DNA of 49,140 nt, from NCBI GenBank assembly GCA_029820295.1, contig JALGVA010000028.1:1-49140 (forward strand). Direction: 5' to 3'. Source of the DNA: Candidatus Zipacnadia bacterium (GTDB lineage: Bacteria; Armatimonadota; Zipacnadia; Zipacnadales; UBA5352). Made by a program: the position numbers and the translations under genes. The notes under the pieces were generated by a model. That model searched no databases. It was not told the origin of the DNA and worked only from the letters and a program-made list of their open reading frames with translations. This document shows positions 41,213-49,051 of the stretch, in pieces; position 1 is the first letter of the stretch, and each line of letters begins with the position of its first letter.

Positions 41213-41473
41213 ATGGCTCGTAGTGTGGGCGATACGCGAGCAGGCAGTGCCAACGCAAACGGCGGCAACACGGTCGCCGACGACTCGGCGGAGGTGCTTG
41301 CCGCCATCGTTGCAGCGATCAATGCCGATCCGCTCACCCCCGAAGAGCGCCGCCAGCGGATGGCGGAGTCGCTGGCGCGCTGCAACGCGCTGCGGGAGCG
41401 TCTTCTCGAGGAGATGGGGGAACCGCTTCCGGCCGGCTGGGGGGCCAGGATGATCCGGGAGGGGCGGCCTTGA
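41213..41473 (+). CDS. Antitoxin of a VapBC-type pair
   Basis: 86 residues from ATG 41213 (GAGGAG upstream, spacing about 11). The C-terminal part (PLTPEERRQRMAESLARCNALRERLLEEMG) is helical and ends in ARMIREGRP, like the toxin-wrapping tails of antitoxins paired with PIN toxins. The N-terminus has no clear ribbon-helix-helix, so the DNA-binding type is unclear. Its stop overlaps the toxin start (TTGA). TATACT at 41161-41166 may be the -10 of its promoter. Confidence 0.7.
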   Translation: MARSVGDTRAGSANANGGNTVADDSAEVLAAIVAAINADPLTPEERRQRMAESLARCNALRERLLEEMGEPLPAGWGARMIREGRP

Positions 41474-41940
41474 TCCCGCCGGCGGAAAGCGTCGTGTGCG
41501 TGGACGCGTGCTTGGCAGTCAAGCTCATCCTCCCCGAGCAGGATAGCGAGTCCGCGGTTGCTCTCTGGCAGGAATGGCAGCAGAGCCAGATTCGGGTGAT
41601 CGCGCCCTCATTGATCACCTGGGAAGTCGCGAACTCGATCCGCAGGACGGTCCTGGGCGAGCGCTTGCCCGTGCACGCCGCTGGGGACGCATACTCGGCA
41701 TTCCTCGGCCTCGGGATCACGACCACGACGTATAGCCGCCTCCCCGTTCTTGCCTGGCGGCAGTTTGTGCTGGCCTCCGACCTGCGCATCTCGCCCTATG
41801 ACGCCACGTACCTGGCGACCGCCCAGGCGGCCGAGTGCGAGCTGTGGACCGCTGACGATCGTCTGGTCTGCACCGTCGGCGACGAACTGCCGTGGGTGCA
41901 TTCGCTGAGCGAGATCGCCGGACAGGTCGCCGACGGGTAG
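41470..41940 (+). CDS. vapC: PIN-domain toxin, VapC family
   Basis: 156 residues from TTG 41470, overlapping the antitoxin stop by the sequence TTGA. The four acidic PIN residues are visible: D12 (VCVDACLAVK), E52 (TWEVANSI), D111 (SPYDATYLATA) and D129/D130 (WTADDRL). Family members are Mg-dependent ribonucleases that cut tRNA or rRNA and are held inactive by the cognate antitoxin. This is the only clear defence- or stress-type module in the window. It ends 7 bp from the convergent flavodoxin gene. Confidence 0.88.
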   Translation: MIPPAESVVCVDACLAVKLILPEQDSESAVALWQEWQQSQIRVIAPSLITWEVANSIRRTVLGERLPVHAAGDAYSAFLGLGITTTTYSRLPVLAWRQFVLASDLRISPYDATYLATAQAAECELWTADDRLVCTVGDELPWVHSLSEIAGQVADG

Positions 41941-41947
41941 CCCCCCT

Positions 41948-42448
41948 CTACGCCTCCGCCATCAGCTCCTGGACGAACGCCTCGACCTTCGCGGCGTACC
42001 GCTCCGCGTCGTCGGACCGAATGTGCTTGTCGATGAGCGTCAGCGTCGCCACCGGCGCCTTGCCACAATACCTCTCCATCGCCTCATATGCGCCCCTGTC
42101 GCCGCTGCCGCCCATCGTCGCCACGAAGGCCACACGCTGGAGTTGTCCCGCGAACTGCTCACAGAACGCCCGCGCGGCCGGTGCGCACGTAAACGCCCAC
42201 ACCGGCGTGCCGATTACCACCAGATCAAATGCGCCCACCTCTGCCCGCACCGGCCCGATCGCCGTCGGCTTCTTCAGCGTGGCATCCCGGCCCCCGGCCA
42301 GCCAGCCCATCATGCCCTCGCGGTCGGTCTTATCGATCAGCTCCTCGGTCACCGCCTCATGCCCCGCCACGCTGAGCGACGCCGCGATCGCCTCGCAGGC
42401 CTTCCTCGTTACCCCCGAGCGGGAGTAGTAGACCACCAGCACGCGCAT
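41948..42448 (-). CDS. Flavodoxin family protein
   Basis: 166 residues. ATG 42448 has GGAGG 8 bases upstream; the longer frame lacks this. The FMN phosphate loop is YYSRSGVTRK (residues 7-16), followed by VVIGTPVWAFTCAPAARAF and FVATMGGSGDRGAYEAM, matching the flavodoxin/NAD(P)H-quinone-reductase-like fold. It probably carries electrons or reduces quinones in the cytoplasm. It is divergent from the UroD-like gene at 42601; cobalamin-dependent methyltransferase systems need reductive activation, so a link is possible but unproven. Confidence 0.9.
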   Translation of the reverse strand: MRVLVVYYSRSGVTRKACEAIAASLSVAGHEAVTEELIDKTDREGMMGWLAGGRDATLKKPTAIGPVRAEVGAFDLVVIGTPVWAFTCAPAARAFCEQFAGQLQRVAFVATMGGSGDRGAYEAMERYCGKAPVATLTLIDKHIRSDDAERYAAKVEAFVQELMAEA

Positions 42449-42600
42449 GTGCACCACCTCCGACGTATGAAGGCCGTTCACCACTGTCGCGAGGATGGTT
42501 TCTTCGCGGCGCCCCATCATGCTCCCTCCCGCCCGCGAGGAGTCGCGCCGTCGCGCAGTGAATACCCCCGCGTCCAGATCACCGGGCGTGGAGCGAACCG

Positions 42601-43833
42601 ATGAGCGAGACCGCGGGCTTCCCCGCCGATGATGTGCGCGTTGTGCGCGATCTGGCCGCGCGCGTGATGGAGCTGGCGCAGAGCGAGGAGTACGAGCGCC
42701 GCCGCCGGCGCTGGCGTGACGTGAACGAGCTGCGCCGGCCCGACCGCGCGCCGGTGTGGTGCCGTCCGGCGCTGAGCTGGCGGGAGATAATGCCTGAAGA
42801 CACCCTCGAGTGTGAGGACCCCACCTGTCGCAGCGTCGAGCGCCTGCTCCGTCGCGACCTGTACAAGCACTGGGTCGGCGATGACCACATCCGCCCGCCC
42901 TGGTGGTCGGTGCGTGCTATCATCCGCCCCGAGGAGACGCCGATGTGGGGGCTGCCGACCCGGCAGTCGATCGGCTCCACCGAGCAGGGCGGCTTCAAGT
43001 ACCATCACCCGATCGAGACCCCCGAGGACTACGAAAAGCTGCGCGTGCCCCGCTTCCACCATGACGCTGCGGCGACCGAGAGGGCGGCGTCACAGATGCA
43101 GGACCTGCTCGGGGAGGTGATGCCGGTGCGGGTTGAGGGCTATCCGCCTCTGATCCCGATGCAGCAGTATTACCTGGAGGCGTTGCGCGGGATGGGGCCG
43201 ATGATGGAGGACCTGGCCTTCCGCCCGCATCTGGTGCACCGCGCGATGGCGAAGCTCACCGAGGGCATCCTCAACGCCATGCGCGCGGCCGAGGAGGCCG
43301 CGGTGCTGACCACCAACCACCACGAGCCCATGTTCTGCTCCGACCCGATCAACGACCCGCCCGCAGAGGGCCCGGTGGGCCTGCACAACCTGTGGGTCGC
43401 GGCCAACTCCCAGGAGTTCGACACCGTCGGGCCGGCCATGCACGAGGAGTTCCTGCTCAGCTACCAGAAGGTCTGCTTCCAGAGCTTCGGGCGCGTGCAG
43501 TACGGCTGCTGCGAGAGCCTGTCGCACAAGACCGACATCGTGCTGGGCATCCCCAACCTGCGCGTCTTCGTGTCCAGCTTCTGGAGCGACCTCGACGAGG
43601 TCATTGCAGCCTGCGGGAAGCGCTACTGCATCATGTGGCGGCAGTCCGCGGCGCAGGTGACGCTGCCGGACACGCTCGACGAGCACCGCGCGCACCTCGA
43701 GGCGGGCATGTCGCGCCTGCAGGGACACTTCTACCAGGTGGTGCTGCGCGAGCTGGAGACGCTACACGGCCACCCCAACCGCCTGCGCGACTGGGCGCGA
43801 CTGGGCATCGAGATGGCCGCGAAGTACGCCTGA
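42601..43833 (+). CDS. UroD-superfamily protein, divergent (2)
   Basis: 410 residues, longer than the other two. ATG 42601 with GGAG upstream. A long helical N-terminus (VRVVRDLAARVMELAQ) precedes the barrel. RVQYGCCESLSHKTDIVLGIPNL is the recognisable segment of a UroD-like subgroup, and the family H-x-C-G zinc motif is missing; the CC pair may take its place. Late segments FVSSFWSDLDEVIAACG and HLEAGMSRLQGHF also fit. Function is unassigned. A 76-residue gene follows after 14 bp and is probably in the same transcript. Confidence 0.75.
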   Translation: MSETAGFPADDVRVVRDLAARVMELAQSEEYERRRRRWRDVNELRRPDRAPVWCRPALSWREIMPEDTLECEDPTCRSVERLLRRDLYKHWVGDDHIRPPWWSVRAIIRPEETPMWGLPTRQSIGSTEQGGFKYHHPIETPEDYEKLRVPRFHHDAAATERAASQMQDLLGEVMPVRVEGYPPLIPMQQYYLEALRGMGPMMEDLAFRPHLVHRAMAKLTEGILNAMRAAEEAAVLTTNHHEPMFCSDPINDPPAEGPVGLHNLWVAANSQEFDTVGPAMHEEFLLSYQKVCFQSFGRVQYGCCESLSHKTDIVLGIPNLRVFVSSFWSDLDEVIAACGKRYCIMWRQSAAQVTLPDTLDEHRAHLEAGMSRLQGHFYQVVLRELETLHGHPNRLRDWARLGIEMAAKYA

Positions 43834-43847
43834 GGGGGCGATCAGAG

Positions 43848-44078
43848 ATGCGCCGACGCGGACGCTACGTGCACGCACGCGGGCAGCACAGCTTCCGGCT
43901 GGACCTGGTGCTGGAGTTGGACGAGCCAGCGCGCCCCGGCGAGGCCGGTCAGGTCGCGCGGCGGGTGCTCGAGGCGCTCCAGGTGGGGATGCCGCAGGTG
44001 CCCGACGGACTCGCCTCCTGCCGCCTCGTCTGCCAGGAGCTGCGCGCGAACATCACGCTGGTGCCCGAGGGCGGGTGA
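43848..44078 (+). CDS. Small protein, 76 residues, downstream of UroD-like gene
   Basis: ATG 43848 lies 14 bp after the previous stop and has a GAGGGGG ribosome binding site overlapping that region. The product starts MRRRGRYVHARGQHSFRLDL, has acidic middle helices (GQVARRVLEALQVG), two cysteines and ends ITLVPEGG. No family was recognised. Spacing and the good ribosome binding site support a real gene, perhaps an accessory of the UroD-like protein; composition alone does not exclude a spurious frame. Confidence 0.6.
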   Translation: MRRRGRYVHARGQHSFRLDLVLELDEPARPGEAGQVARRVLEALQVGMPQVPDGLASCRLVCQELRANITLVPEGG

Positions 44079-44081
44079 TGG

Positions 44082-44239
44082 CGCCGGGCGTGCCGAGTCT
44101 ACGGCGCGCGGAGGGGCACACGCTCTCGTCACGGTGGCTGCCGTGACTCGCGCGAAGGGGCGCCGGGCGTGCCGAGTGTGCGGCGCGCGGAGGGGCGTAC
44201 ACTCTCGTCACGGTGGTTGCCGTCAGTCGTGTGGAGGGG
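44082..44239. repeat. 79-bp tandem duplication
   Basis: Unit 1 is 44082-44160 and unit 2 is 44161-44239, about 86% identical and directly adjacent. Both begin CGCCGGGCGTGCCGAGT and contain CTCTCGTCACGGTGG. Each unit has a small ACGG...CCGT stem. It lies immediately after the 76-residue gene in otherwise non-coding DNA. Confidence 0.8.
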
Positions 44240-44320
44240 CCGCTCCGAAGGGCGATCTCGCCCGGGGGCGGGATCGCGACGAGGAGTGCGTCGTGCGGGC
44301 GCAATGGCGTCCGCACGGCC

Positions 44321-44345
44321 CAGCTTCCATGCCGGCCCCGCCGTT
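44321..44345. repeat. Short dispersed intergenic motif, copy 1
   Basis: Twenty-five bases beginning CAGCTTCCATGCCGGCCC and ending GCCGTT, repeated at 49027-49051 with one mismatch. Both copies are intergenic and followed by further GCCGTT units. Confidence 0.6.
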
Positions 44346-44534
44346 CGCCGTTCTGTGACGGGAGACGACACGGGCCGGGATGGAACCTGCGATCGTGCTC
44401 ACGGGTTCGCACCATGGCACCGCTCGCCTTCCGACGCGGGCGCGTCGGGCTCACGACGGCCCCTCCGCACGGCACCGTCGCGTCCCCCTGGCGGCGGGGA
44501 TCACGCCCGCGACATCATCCGTCCGAGGACTGAC

Positions 44535-45218
44535 ATGCCCAGCGACCTGCACATGGCTCTGCAGAACTTCTATGCGCGGCGGCACGGCGCCGGCACTGAC
44601 GGCCGCGTCGAGGTCGAGATGGACGGCTACCGCGCGGATGTGCTGCGCGGAGAGGTCGTCTACGAGATCCAGACCGGCTCGTTCACCGCCATCCGCGACA
44701 AGCTGCGCGCGCTCGCTCGCGAGCACCCGGTGGTGCTGGTGCACTCCATCGCGCGCTACAAGTTCATCGCGCACATCGACCCCGAGACCGGCGCCGAGCT
44801 GTCCTGCCGGCGTTCCCCCAAGCAGGCGCAGCCGGTCGAGGTCTTCGGCGAGCTGGTCCACGCCCCCGACCTGCTGCGCCGCGACAACCTGTCGCTGGAG
44901 ATCGTCATCACCGCCGAGCGCGAGCTGCGCTGCGCCGATGGCGCCGGGAGCTGGCGCCGCAAGGGCGTGTCCATCGTCGGCCGCGAGCTGATGGCGATCC
45001 TGGAGATCCTGCGCTTCGACCGCCCGGCCGACCTCGCGCGGCTGCTTCCCGAGGGCCTGCCCGAACCCTTCACGACCGCCGACCTCTCGCAGCACGGCCA
45101 GATGCGCCGACGCCTCGCGGGCCGCATGGCCTACGCGCTGCGCGAGGCCGGCGCCATCGAGCAGGTCGGCAGGCGCGGAAACGCCTACCTCTACCGATGC
45201 GCCGGAGACGCCTCATGA
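44535..45218 (+). CDS. Uncharacterised protein, possible nuclease-like fold
   Basis: 227 residues. ATG 44535 (GAGG 7 bases upstream) is preferred to the long upstream extension, which is repeat DNA. The N-terminal half has an alternating pattern with conserved-looking acidic residues, YRADVLRGEVVYEIQTGSF (D35, E44-I-Q46), then ALAREHPVVLVHSIA, which resembles the D...ExK core of restriction-endonuclease-like folds with Q in place of K. The C-terminal half (PFTTADLSQHG; MRRRLAGRMAYALREAGAIEQVGRRG) resembles a winged helix. Function is unknown; the nuclease idea is inference. It overlaps the next UroD-like gene by ATGA, implying tight co-expression. Confidence 0.7.
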   Translation: MPSDLHMALQNFYARRHGAGTDGRVEVEMDGYRADVLRGEVVYEIQTGSFTAIRDKLRALAREHPVVLVHSIARYKFIAHIDPETGAELSCRRSPKQAQPVEVFGELVHAPDLLRRDNLSLEIVITAERELRCADGAGSWRRKGVSIVGRELMAILEILRFDRPADLARLLPEGLPEPFTTADLSQHGQMRRRLAGRMAYALREAGAIEQVGRRGNAYLYRCAGDAS

Positions 45219-46270
45219 CCTCGAAGCAGCGTGTGCTGACGGCCTGCCGTCACGAGCAGCCCGATCGCGTGCCCCTGCAGGTCTACCTGACGCCGGAGAT
45301 CCACCGGCAACTGCGCGAGCACTTCGGCGGCGATGTGCTGGAGGCGCTGGGCATCGACCTGCGCGGCGTCGGCGCGTCGTATTGTGGCGAGCTGCGCCCC
45401 GGCCCGGGCTTGCCCGGCGAGGCCGATTACTACGACATCTGGGGCATCGGCTACAGCATGACGCAGTACCAGGGCGGCACCTACCCCGAGGCGACCGAGC
45501 TGCCCTTCGCCGCCATCGACACCATGGACCAGGTCGAGGCCTACCCGTGGCCGAGCGTGGACGACTACGACTACTCGGGCGTGCGCGAGCGCGCCCAGGC
45601 GCTGGGCGAGTACGCGGTCATCTTCGGTGGCGCGGGCATCCCCGACATCGTCAACGGCGTCTCCCGCGGGCGGGGCATGGAGCGTGTGCTCATCGACATC
45701 ATGACGAATGATCCGGTCGGCATCGCCATCATCGACCAGCGCGTCGAGCACTACTACGAGCACTGCCGACGCGGCCTCGAGGCCGGCGGCGGGGCCATCG
45801 ACATCCTCGCGCTGGGCGAGGACTGTGGCGACCAGCGCGGCCGGCTCTTCCCGCCGGCGGTCTTCGACGAGTTCTTCGTCCCGCGCATCCAGCCATTCAT
45901 CGACCTGGCGCACGAGTTCGGCGCACTGGCGATGCTGCACTCGTGCGGCGACACCCACGACATCATGCCCACCTTCGTCGGGATGGGCCTGGACATCCTC
46001 GATGCCATGCAGCCCGAGCCCGCGGGCATGGACCCGCCGACCATCAAGCGCCTGTACGGCGACCGCCTGACCTTCTGCGGGCTGGTGAGCACCCAGCAGA
46101 CCCTCCCGCACGGCAGCGTCGAGGACGTACGGCGCGAGGTGCGCGAGCGCATCGACGTCATGGGCGCCGGCGGCGGCTACATCTGCGCGCCCGCCCACTG
46201 CATCCAGCCCGATACGCCGCTGGAGAACGTGCTGGCGATGTACGACGAGGCGCTCAACTACCGTCCGTGA
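45215..46270 (+). CDS. UroD-superfamily protein, probable cobalamin-linked methyltransferase (3)
   Basis: 351 residues. ATG 45215 overlaps the preceding stop (ATGA) with GGAG upstream. Opens MTSKQRVLTACRHEQPDRVPL. The zinc-site set of MtaA/MtbA-type methyltransferases appears complete: H242 and C244 in LHSCGDTHD, and C329 in APAHCIQPDTPLENV. This is the best candidate of the three for a real methyltransferase, moving methyl groups between a corrinoid protein and an acceptor. No corrinoid protein gene is adjacent. It is co-translated with the nuclease-like protein. Confidence 0.85.
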   Translation: MTSKQRVLTACRHEQPDRVPLQVYLTPEIHRQLREHFGGDVLEALGIDLRGVGASYCGELRPGPGLPGEADYYDIWGIGYSMTQYQGGTYPEATELPFAAIDTMDQVEAYPWPSVDDYDYSGVRERAQALGEYAVIFGGAGIPDIVNGVSRGRGMERVLIDIMTNDPVGIAIIDQRVEHYYEHCRRGLEAGGGAIDILALGEDCGDQRGRLFPPAVFDEFFVPRIQPFIDLAHEFGALAMLHSCGDTHDIMPTFVGMGLDILDAMQPEPAGMDPPTIKRLYGDRLTFCGLVSTQQTLPHGSVEDVRREVRERIDVMGAGGGYICAPAHCIQPDTPLENVLAMYDEALNYRP

Positions 46271-46302
46271 GCTGAGGGCATCATCGAGCCGAGGTGAGTG
46301 AG

Positions 46303-47280
46303 ATGCGCACGGTGCTGACGATGGTCGTGCTGACCGGTGTGTACGCGCTGCCGATGGCGTGGGCGCAGGAGCCGGTGGGGCCGCCTCCGGACGCGCCGCC
46401 AGCTGAGGCGGTCGAGCCGCCTCCCGGCGAACCCGCCCCCGGAGCGGAGGGCTTCGAGCCCCCACCTGCGGGCCAGCAGCCCGAAGAGATGCAGCCGCGC
46501 GGACCCTACGTGATGCCGCCGCAGGCCGAGCCGGCCCCGGCCGAGCCCGCGCCACCGGAGCCCACCATCGAAGAGACCCTCATCGACCGGGCGATGGCCT
46601 ACTACGAGCGGCTGGAGCAGGCGCCGCCCGAGGTGGCCGCGTTCATGGCTGAGCACCCGGCGATCGGCTTCGTCGTGTACGTCATCCACAAGCTGCGCCA
46701 GGTGCTGATCTTCCTCTTCCTGCTGGTGCTCGTGGGCCATGGCGGCCGTGGGCTGCTCAGGCCGCTGTTCGGGGGCGCGGCCCCCCAGCCAGAGGCGCGG
46801 CAGTCGGCGCGATCGTCCGCACCGGAGCGGGTTGATCGGGCCGGCGCGATCGCCGGGCTGACCTCCTGGTCGCTGGGCCTGATCATCGCCTGCGAGGCGG
46901 TCGGACTATCGTGGATCGGCGGCCTGATCAGCGCGCTCCTGGGCCTGATCGGCATGCTGCTCAATGCGGCAGTCTGGCTGATCGCGGTGCTACTGCTGGT
47001 CGGCGTCATCGCCTGGTCGTTCAGCGGACCCGGCCGGCGTCTGATGCTCTCGCTCGTCGGATACCTCCACCTGAGGTGGGACCCGAACCGCCCGCCGCAG
47101 GGGCATCTCTTCACGCTGGCCGATGGCCGCCAGGCGACCATTGTCCGCACCGACCCGCTGCACAGCGCCATGCAGCCCGCCGATGGCGGCGCGACGGTGC
47201 TCGTGCCCAACGCCGACATCATGGAGCAGTACTACAACTGGGCGGCGGAGGTGAAGCACGGCACGGGCGAAACGGCGTAG
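46303..47280 (+). CDS. Proline-rich membrane protein with MscS-like C-terminus
   Basis: 325 residues. ATG 46303 (GAGGTGAG 5 bases upstream) starts a signal peptide (MRTVLTMVVLTGVYALPMAWA). Residues 25-95 are a Pro/Glu-rich, probably extended linker outside the membrane. One hydrophobic segment lies at about 120-146 and two or three more at about 183-245. The C-terminal soluble part (LFTLADGRQATIVRTDPLHS, TVLVPNADIMEQ) resembles the beta domain of MscS-type channels, where a VPN-S/A motif is conserved. Channel function is a weak inference; the Pro-rich insertion is unusual for the family. Confidence 0.72.
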   Translation: MRTVLTMVVLTGVYALPMAWAQEPVGPPPDAPPAEAVEPPPGEPAPGAEGFEPPPAGQQPEEMQPRGPYVMPPQAEPAPAEPAPPEPTIEETLIDRAMAYYERLEQAPPEVAAFMAEHPAIGFVVYVIHKLRQVLIFLFLLVLVGHGGRGLLRPLFGGAAPQPEARQSARSSAPERVDRAGAIAGLTSWSLGLIIACEAVGLSWIGGLISALLGLIGMLLNAAVWLIAVLLLVGVIAWSFSGPGRRLMLSLVGYLHLRWDPNRPPQGHLFTLADGRQATIVRTDPLHSAMQPADGGATVLVPNADIMEQYYNWAAEVKHGTGETA

Positions 47281-47316
47281 ACTCGGCATGCCAGCGGCAG
47301 ACGTCGCCGTTCCGTG

Positions 47317-47338
47317 CGACGGGCATCCCCGCCCGTTG
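47317..47338 (+). terminator. Hairpin after the membrane protein gene
   Basis: CGACGGGC pairs with GCCCGTTG (one G-U pair) across a 6-nt loop, 37 bp past the stop. GTCGCCGT, the terminator core seen elsewhere, lies just upstream at 47303-47310. Confidence 0.5.
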
Positions 47339-47567
47339 GCCGTTCACCCGGCTCATGCTCGAACGGCCGGGCCGATCAGGCGACCGGCCCCTCGGACGGC
47401 AACGGCCAGAGGACGCAGGAGCGCCGCCCCTCCTGGAGGATGCTGCGCATCCGCACGGCGACGGCAGTGGTCCTCCCTCCCGACGAAGGCCCTCGCCTTC
47501 TGGCGGCGAATCATCGCGTCGCAGGCCTCCATCCTGCGACCACGCGCGACTTCCAGGAGGCGGCCAC

Positions 47568-48821
47568 GTGGCGAGCGAGATCCGGCTGGGCATCATCGGC
47601 TGCGGGCGCATCCTGCCGGCGCACCTGCGCGGCCTGAGACTGCTGCGCGAGGCCAGCTTCGAGGGCTTCCGCATCACCGCGCTGATGGCGCGCAATCTCG
47701 ATGACGCCCTGCGCTTCCAGCGACGGGGCGAGGGCCCGCCGCCCCGCCCGCCCGCCTCTACCAGCCCCGGCGATCCGCTCGGCGCGCCACACATGTATGT
47801 GAGCGACGTACACCCGGGCGAGGTCGCGGTCTACGACAGCCTCGACCGCATGCTCGCCGAGGCGCCCATCGACGCGGTCTATGTCCTGACCACGCACGCG
47901 ACCCACCACGACTTCGCCATCCGCGCGCTGCGGGCGGGCAAGCACGTGGCGGTCGAGAAACCCATGGCCATGACCGTGCGCGCCGCGCGGCGCATGACCG
48001 AGGCCGCGAGGGAGGCCGGGCGTACGCTCTTCGTGCTCGAGAACGCGCGCTTCCGGCCGGCGGCCCGGGCCTCCGCGTGGGCGGCGCGCAGTGGCGTGCT
48101 CGGCGACCTGCAACTGCTGCTGTGCATGATGATCGGCTCTGCGGAGTGGAGCCCGGACGTCGTACTGGCGCACACGCCGTGGCGGCATGACCGGCTGGGC
48201 GGCGGGGGCGTGACTACCGACTTCGGCCCGCACCTGATGGACTGGGTGCGCGAGGTCGCGGGCGAGATCGACACCGTCGGCGCAATCGCGCGCACGTTCG
48301 AGCCGATCCGTCGCGAGTACGACGAGGCCGGGCGCGTGCTCACCGAGATCGCCGCCGACGCCGATGACAGCTTCTTCGCGCATCTGCAGTTCGCGTCGGG
48401 CGCGCTCGGCGTGCTGGGCTTCAGCGCCGCCGGCCACGGCGAGCCGATCGCGCTACCCGGCGGTCGCGCCATCTACGGCACCCGCGGCTGCCTGAAGCAG
48501 GGCTACGTGGTGCTCGACGACGGCTCGCGCACACCGGTGACCGCCCTCTACGAAGCGCAGGCCGATGCCGCCACGCGCGCCCGCGAATTCCCGCTGCCGC
48601 TGGAGGACCCGTTCGCGCTGGAGGCGCATCAGTTCCTGTCGGCGATCGCGAGCGGCGAGCCGCCGGAGCTGTCGGGTGAGGAGGGCCTGCGCGATCTGGC
48701 GGCGGCCTTTGCGGTGCTCGAATCATCGCACGCGGGCGTGCCCGTCCGCGTCGCCGACGTCGAGTCCGGCGTAGTCTCCGCGTATCAGGACGAGCTGAAC
48801 GCGCGCTGGGGGATCGAGTGA
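47568..48821 (+). CDS. Gfo/Idh/MocA family oxidoreductase (4)
   Basis: 417 residues from GTG 47568, with AGGAGG at 47555-47560. Nucleotide loop GCGRIL at about 11-16; EKP motif at 130-132 (VAVEKPMAMTVRAARRM). An insertion of about 25 residues (EGPPPRPPASTSPGDPLG) lies between the first two Rossmann strands, proline-rich and absent in the other three copies. TTDFGPHLMDWVREVAG marks the substrate domain. The C-terminus VADVESGVVSAYQD matches that of the gene at 11544-12752, so they are paralogues. It has a 287-bp leader region of its own. Confidence 0.9.
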   Translation: MASEIRLGIIGCGRILPAHLRGLRLLREASFEGFRITALMARNLDDALRFQRRGEGPPPRPPASTSPGDPLGAPHMYVSDVHPGEVAVYDSLDRMLAEAPIDAVYVLTTHATHHDFAIRALRAGKHVAVEKPMAMTVRAARRMTEAAREAGRTLFVLENARFRPAARASAWAARSGVLGDLQLLLCMMIGSAEWSPDVVLAHTPWRHDRLGGGGVTTDFGPHLMDWVREVAGEIDTVGAIARTFEPIRREYDEAGRVLTEIAADADDSFFAHLQFASGALGVLGFSAAGHGEPIALPGGRAIYGTRGCLKQGYVVLDDGSRTPVTALYEAQADAATRAREFPLPLEDPFALEAHQFLSAIASGEPPELSGEEGLRDLAAAFAVLESSHAGVPVRVADVESGVVSAYQDELNARWGIE

Positions 48822-48849
48822 TGGCCGACGCTGCCGTTTGCCGTTGGAG

Positions 48850-48871
48850 AGGCCGGACCCCGTTCCGGCCT
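48850..48871 (+). terminator. Hairpin after oxidoreductase (4)
   Basis: AGGCCGGA pairs perfectly with TCCGGCCT across a 6-nt loop, 28 bp after the stop. No T-run follows. Confidence 0.55.
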
Positions 48872-49026
48872 GTGTCCCTGAGCCGTTGACTCCTCTCCGG
48901 AACCTATGCATTACCCACATCTCGTGGGCGGTCGGTACGTCTGGGCCGTACGTCGTTTTCGTACGGAGGGGCTGCCCGAGCGTCGGACGCGCAGCGTCCG
49001 CGCGAGGGTGAAGCGCACCGGCGCCT

Positions 49027-49051
49027 CAGCTTCCATGCCGGCCCGGCCGTT
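49027..49051. repeat. Short dispersed intergenic motif, copy 2
   Basis: Same 25 bases as 44321-44345 with one mismatch, followed by TGCCGTT and TGCCGTCG units similar to those in the decamer array near 889-948. Confidence 0.6.

Larger units (their letters stand above)
44079..44534. other. 456-bp non-coding stretch
   Basis: Contains the 79-bp duplication and the short dispersed motif at 44321-44345. Open frames crossing it are compositional shadows. No cobalamin riboswitch core was recognised, although a UroD-like gene lies downstream. Confidence 0.5.

Noticed and set aside
44169-44534. 122-residue N-terminal extension of the nuclease-like protein
   Set aside because: It translates the 79-bp duplication and low-complexity DNA; ATG 44535 has a proper ribosome binding site.
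42449-44534. Cobalamin riboswitch upstream of the UroD-like genes
   Set aside because: No recognisable conserved core was found in either leader; the GC-rich hairpins present are explained by repeats.
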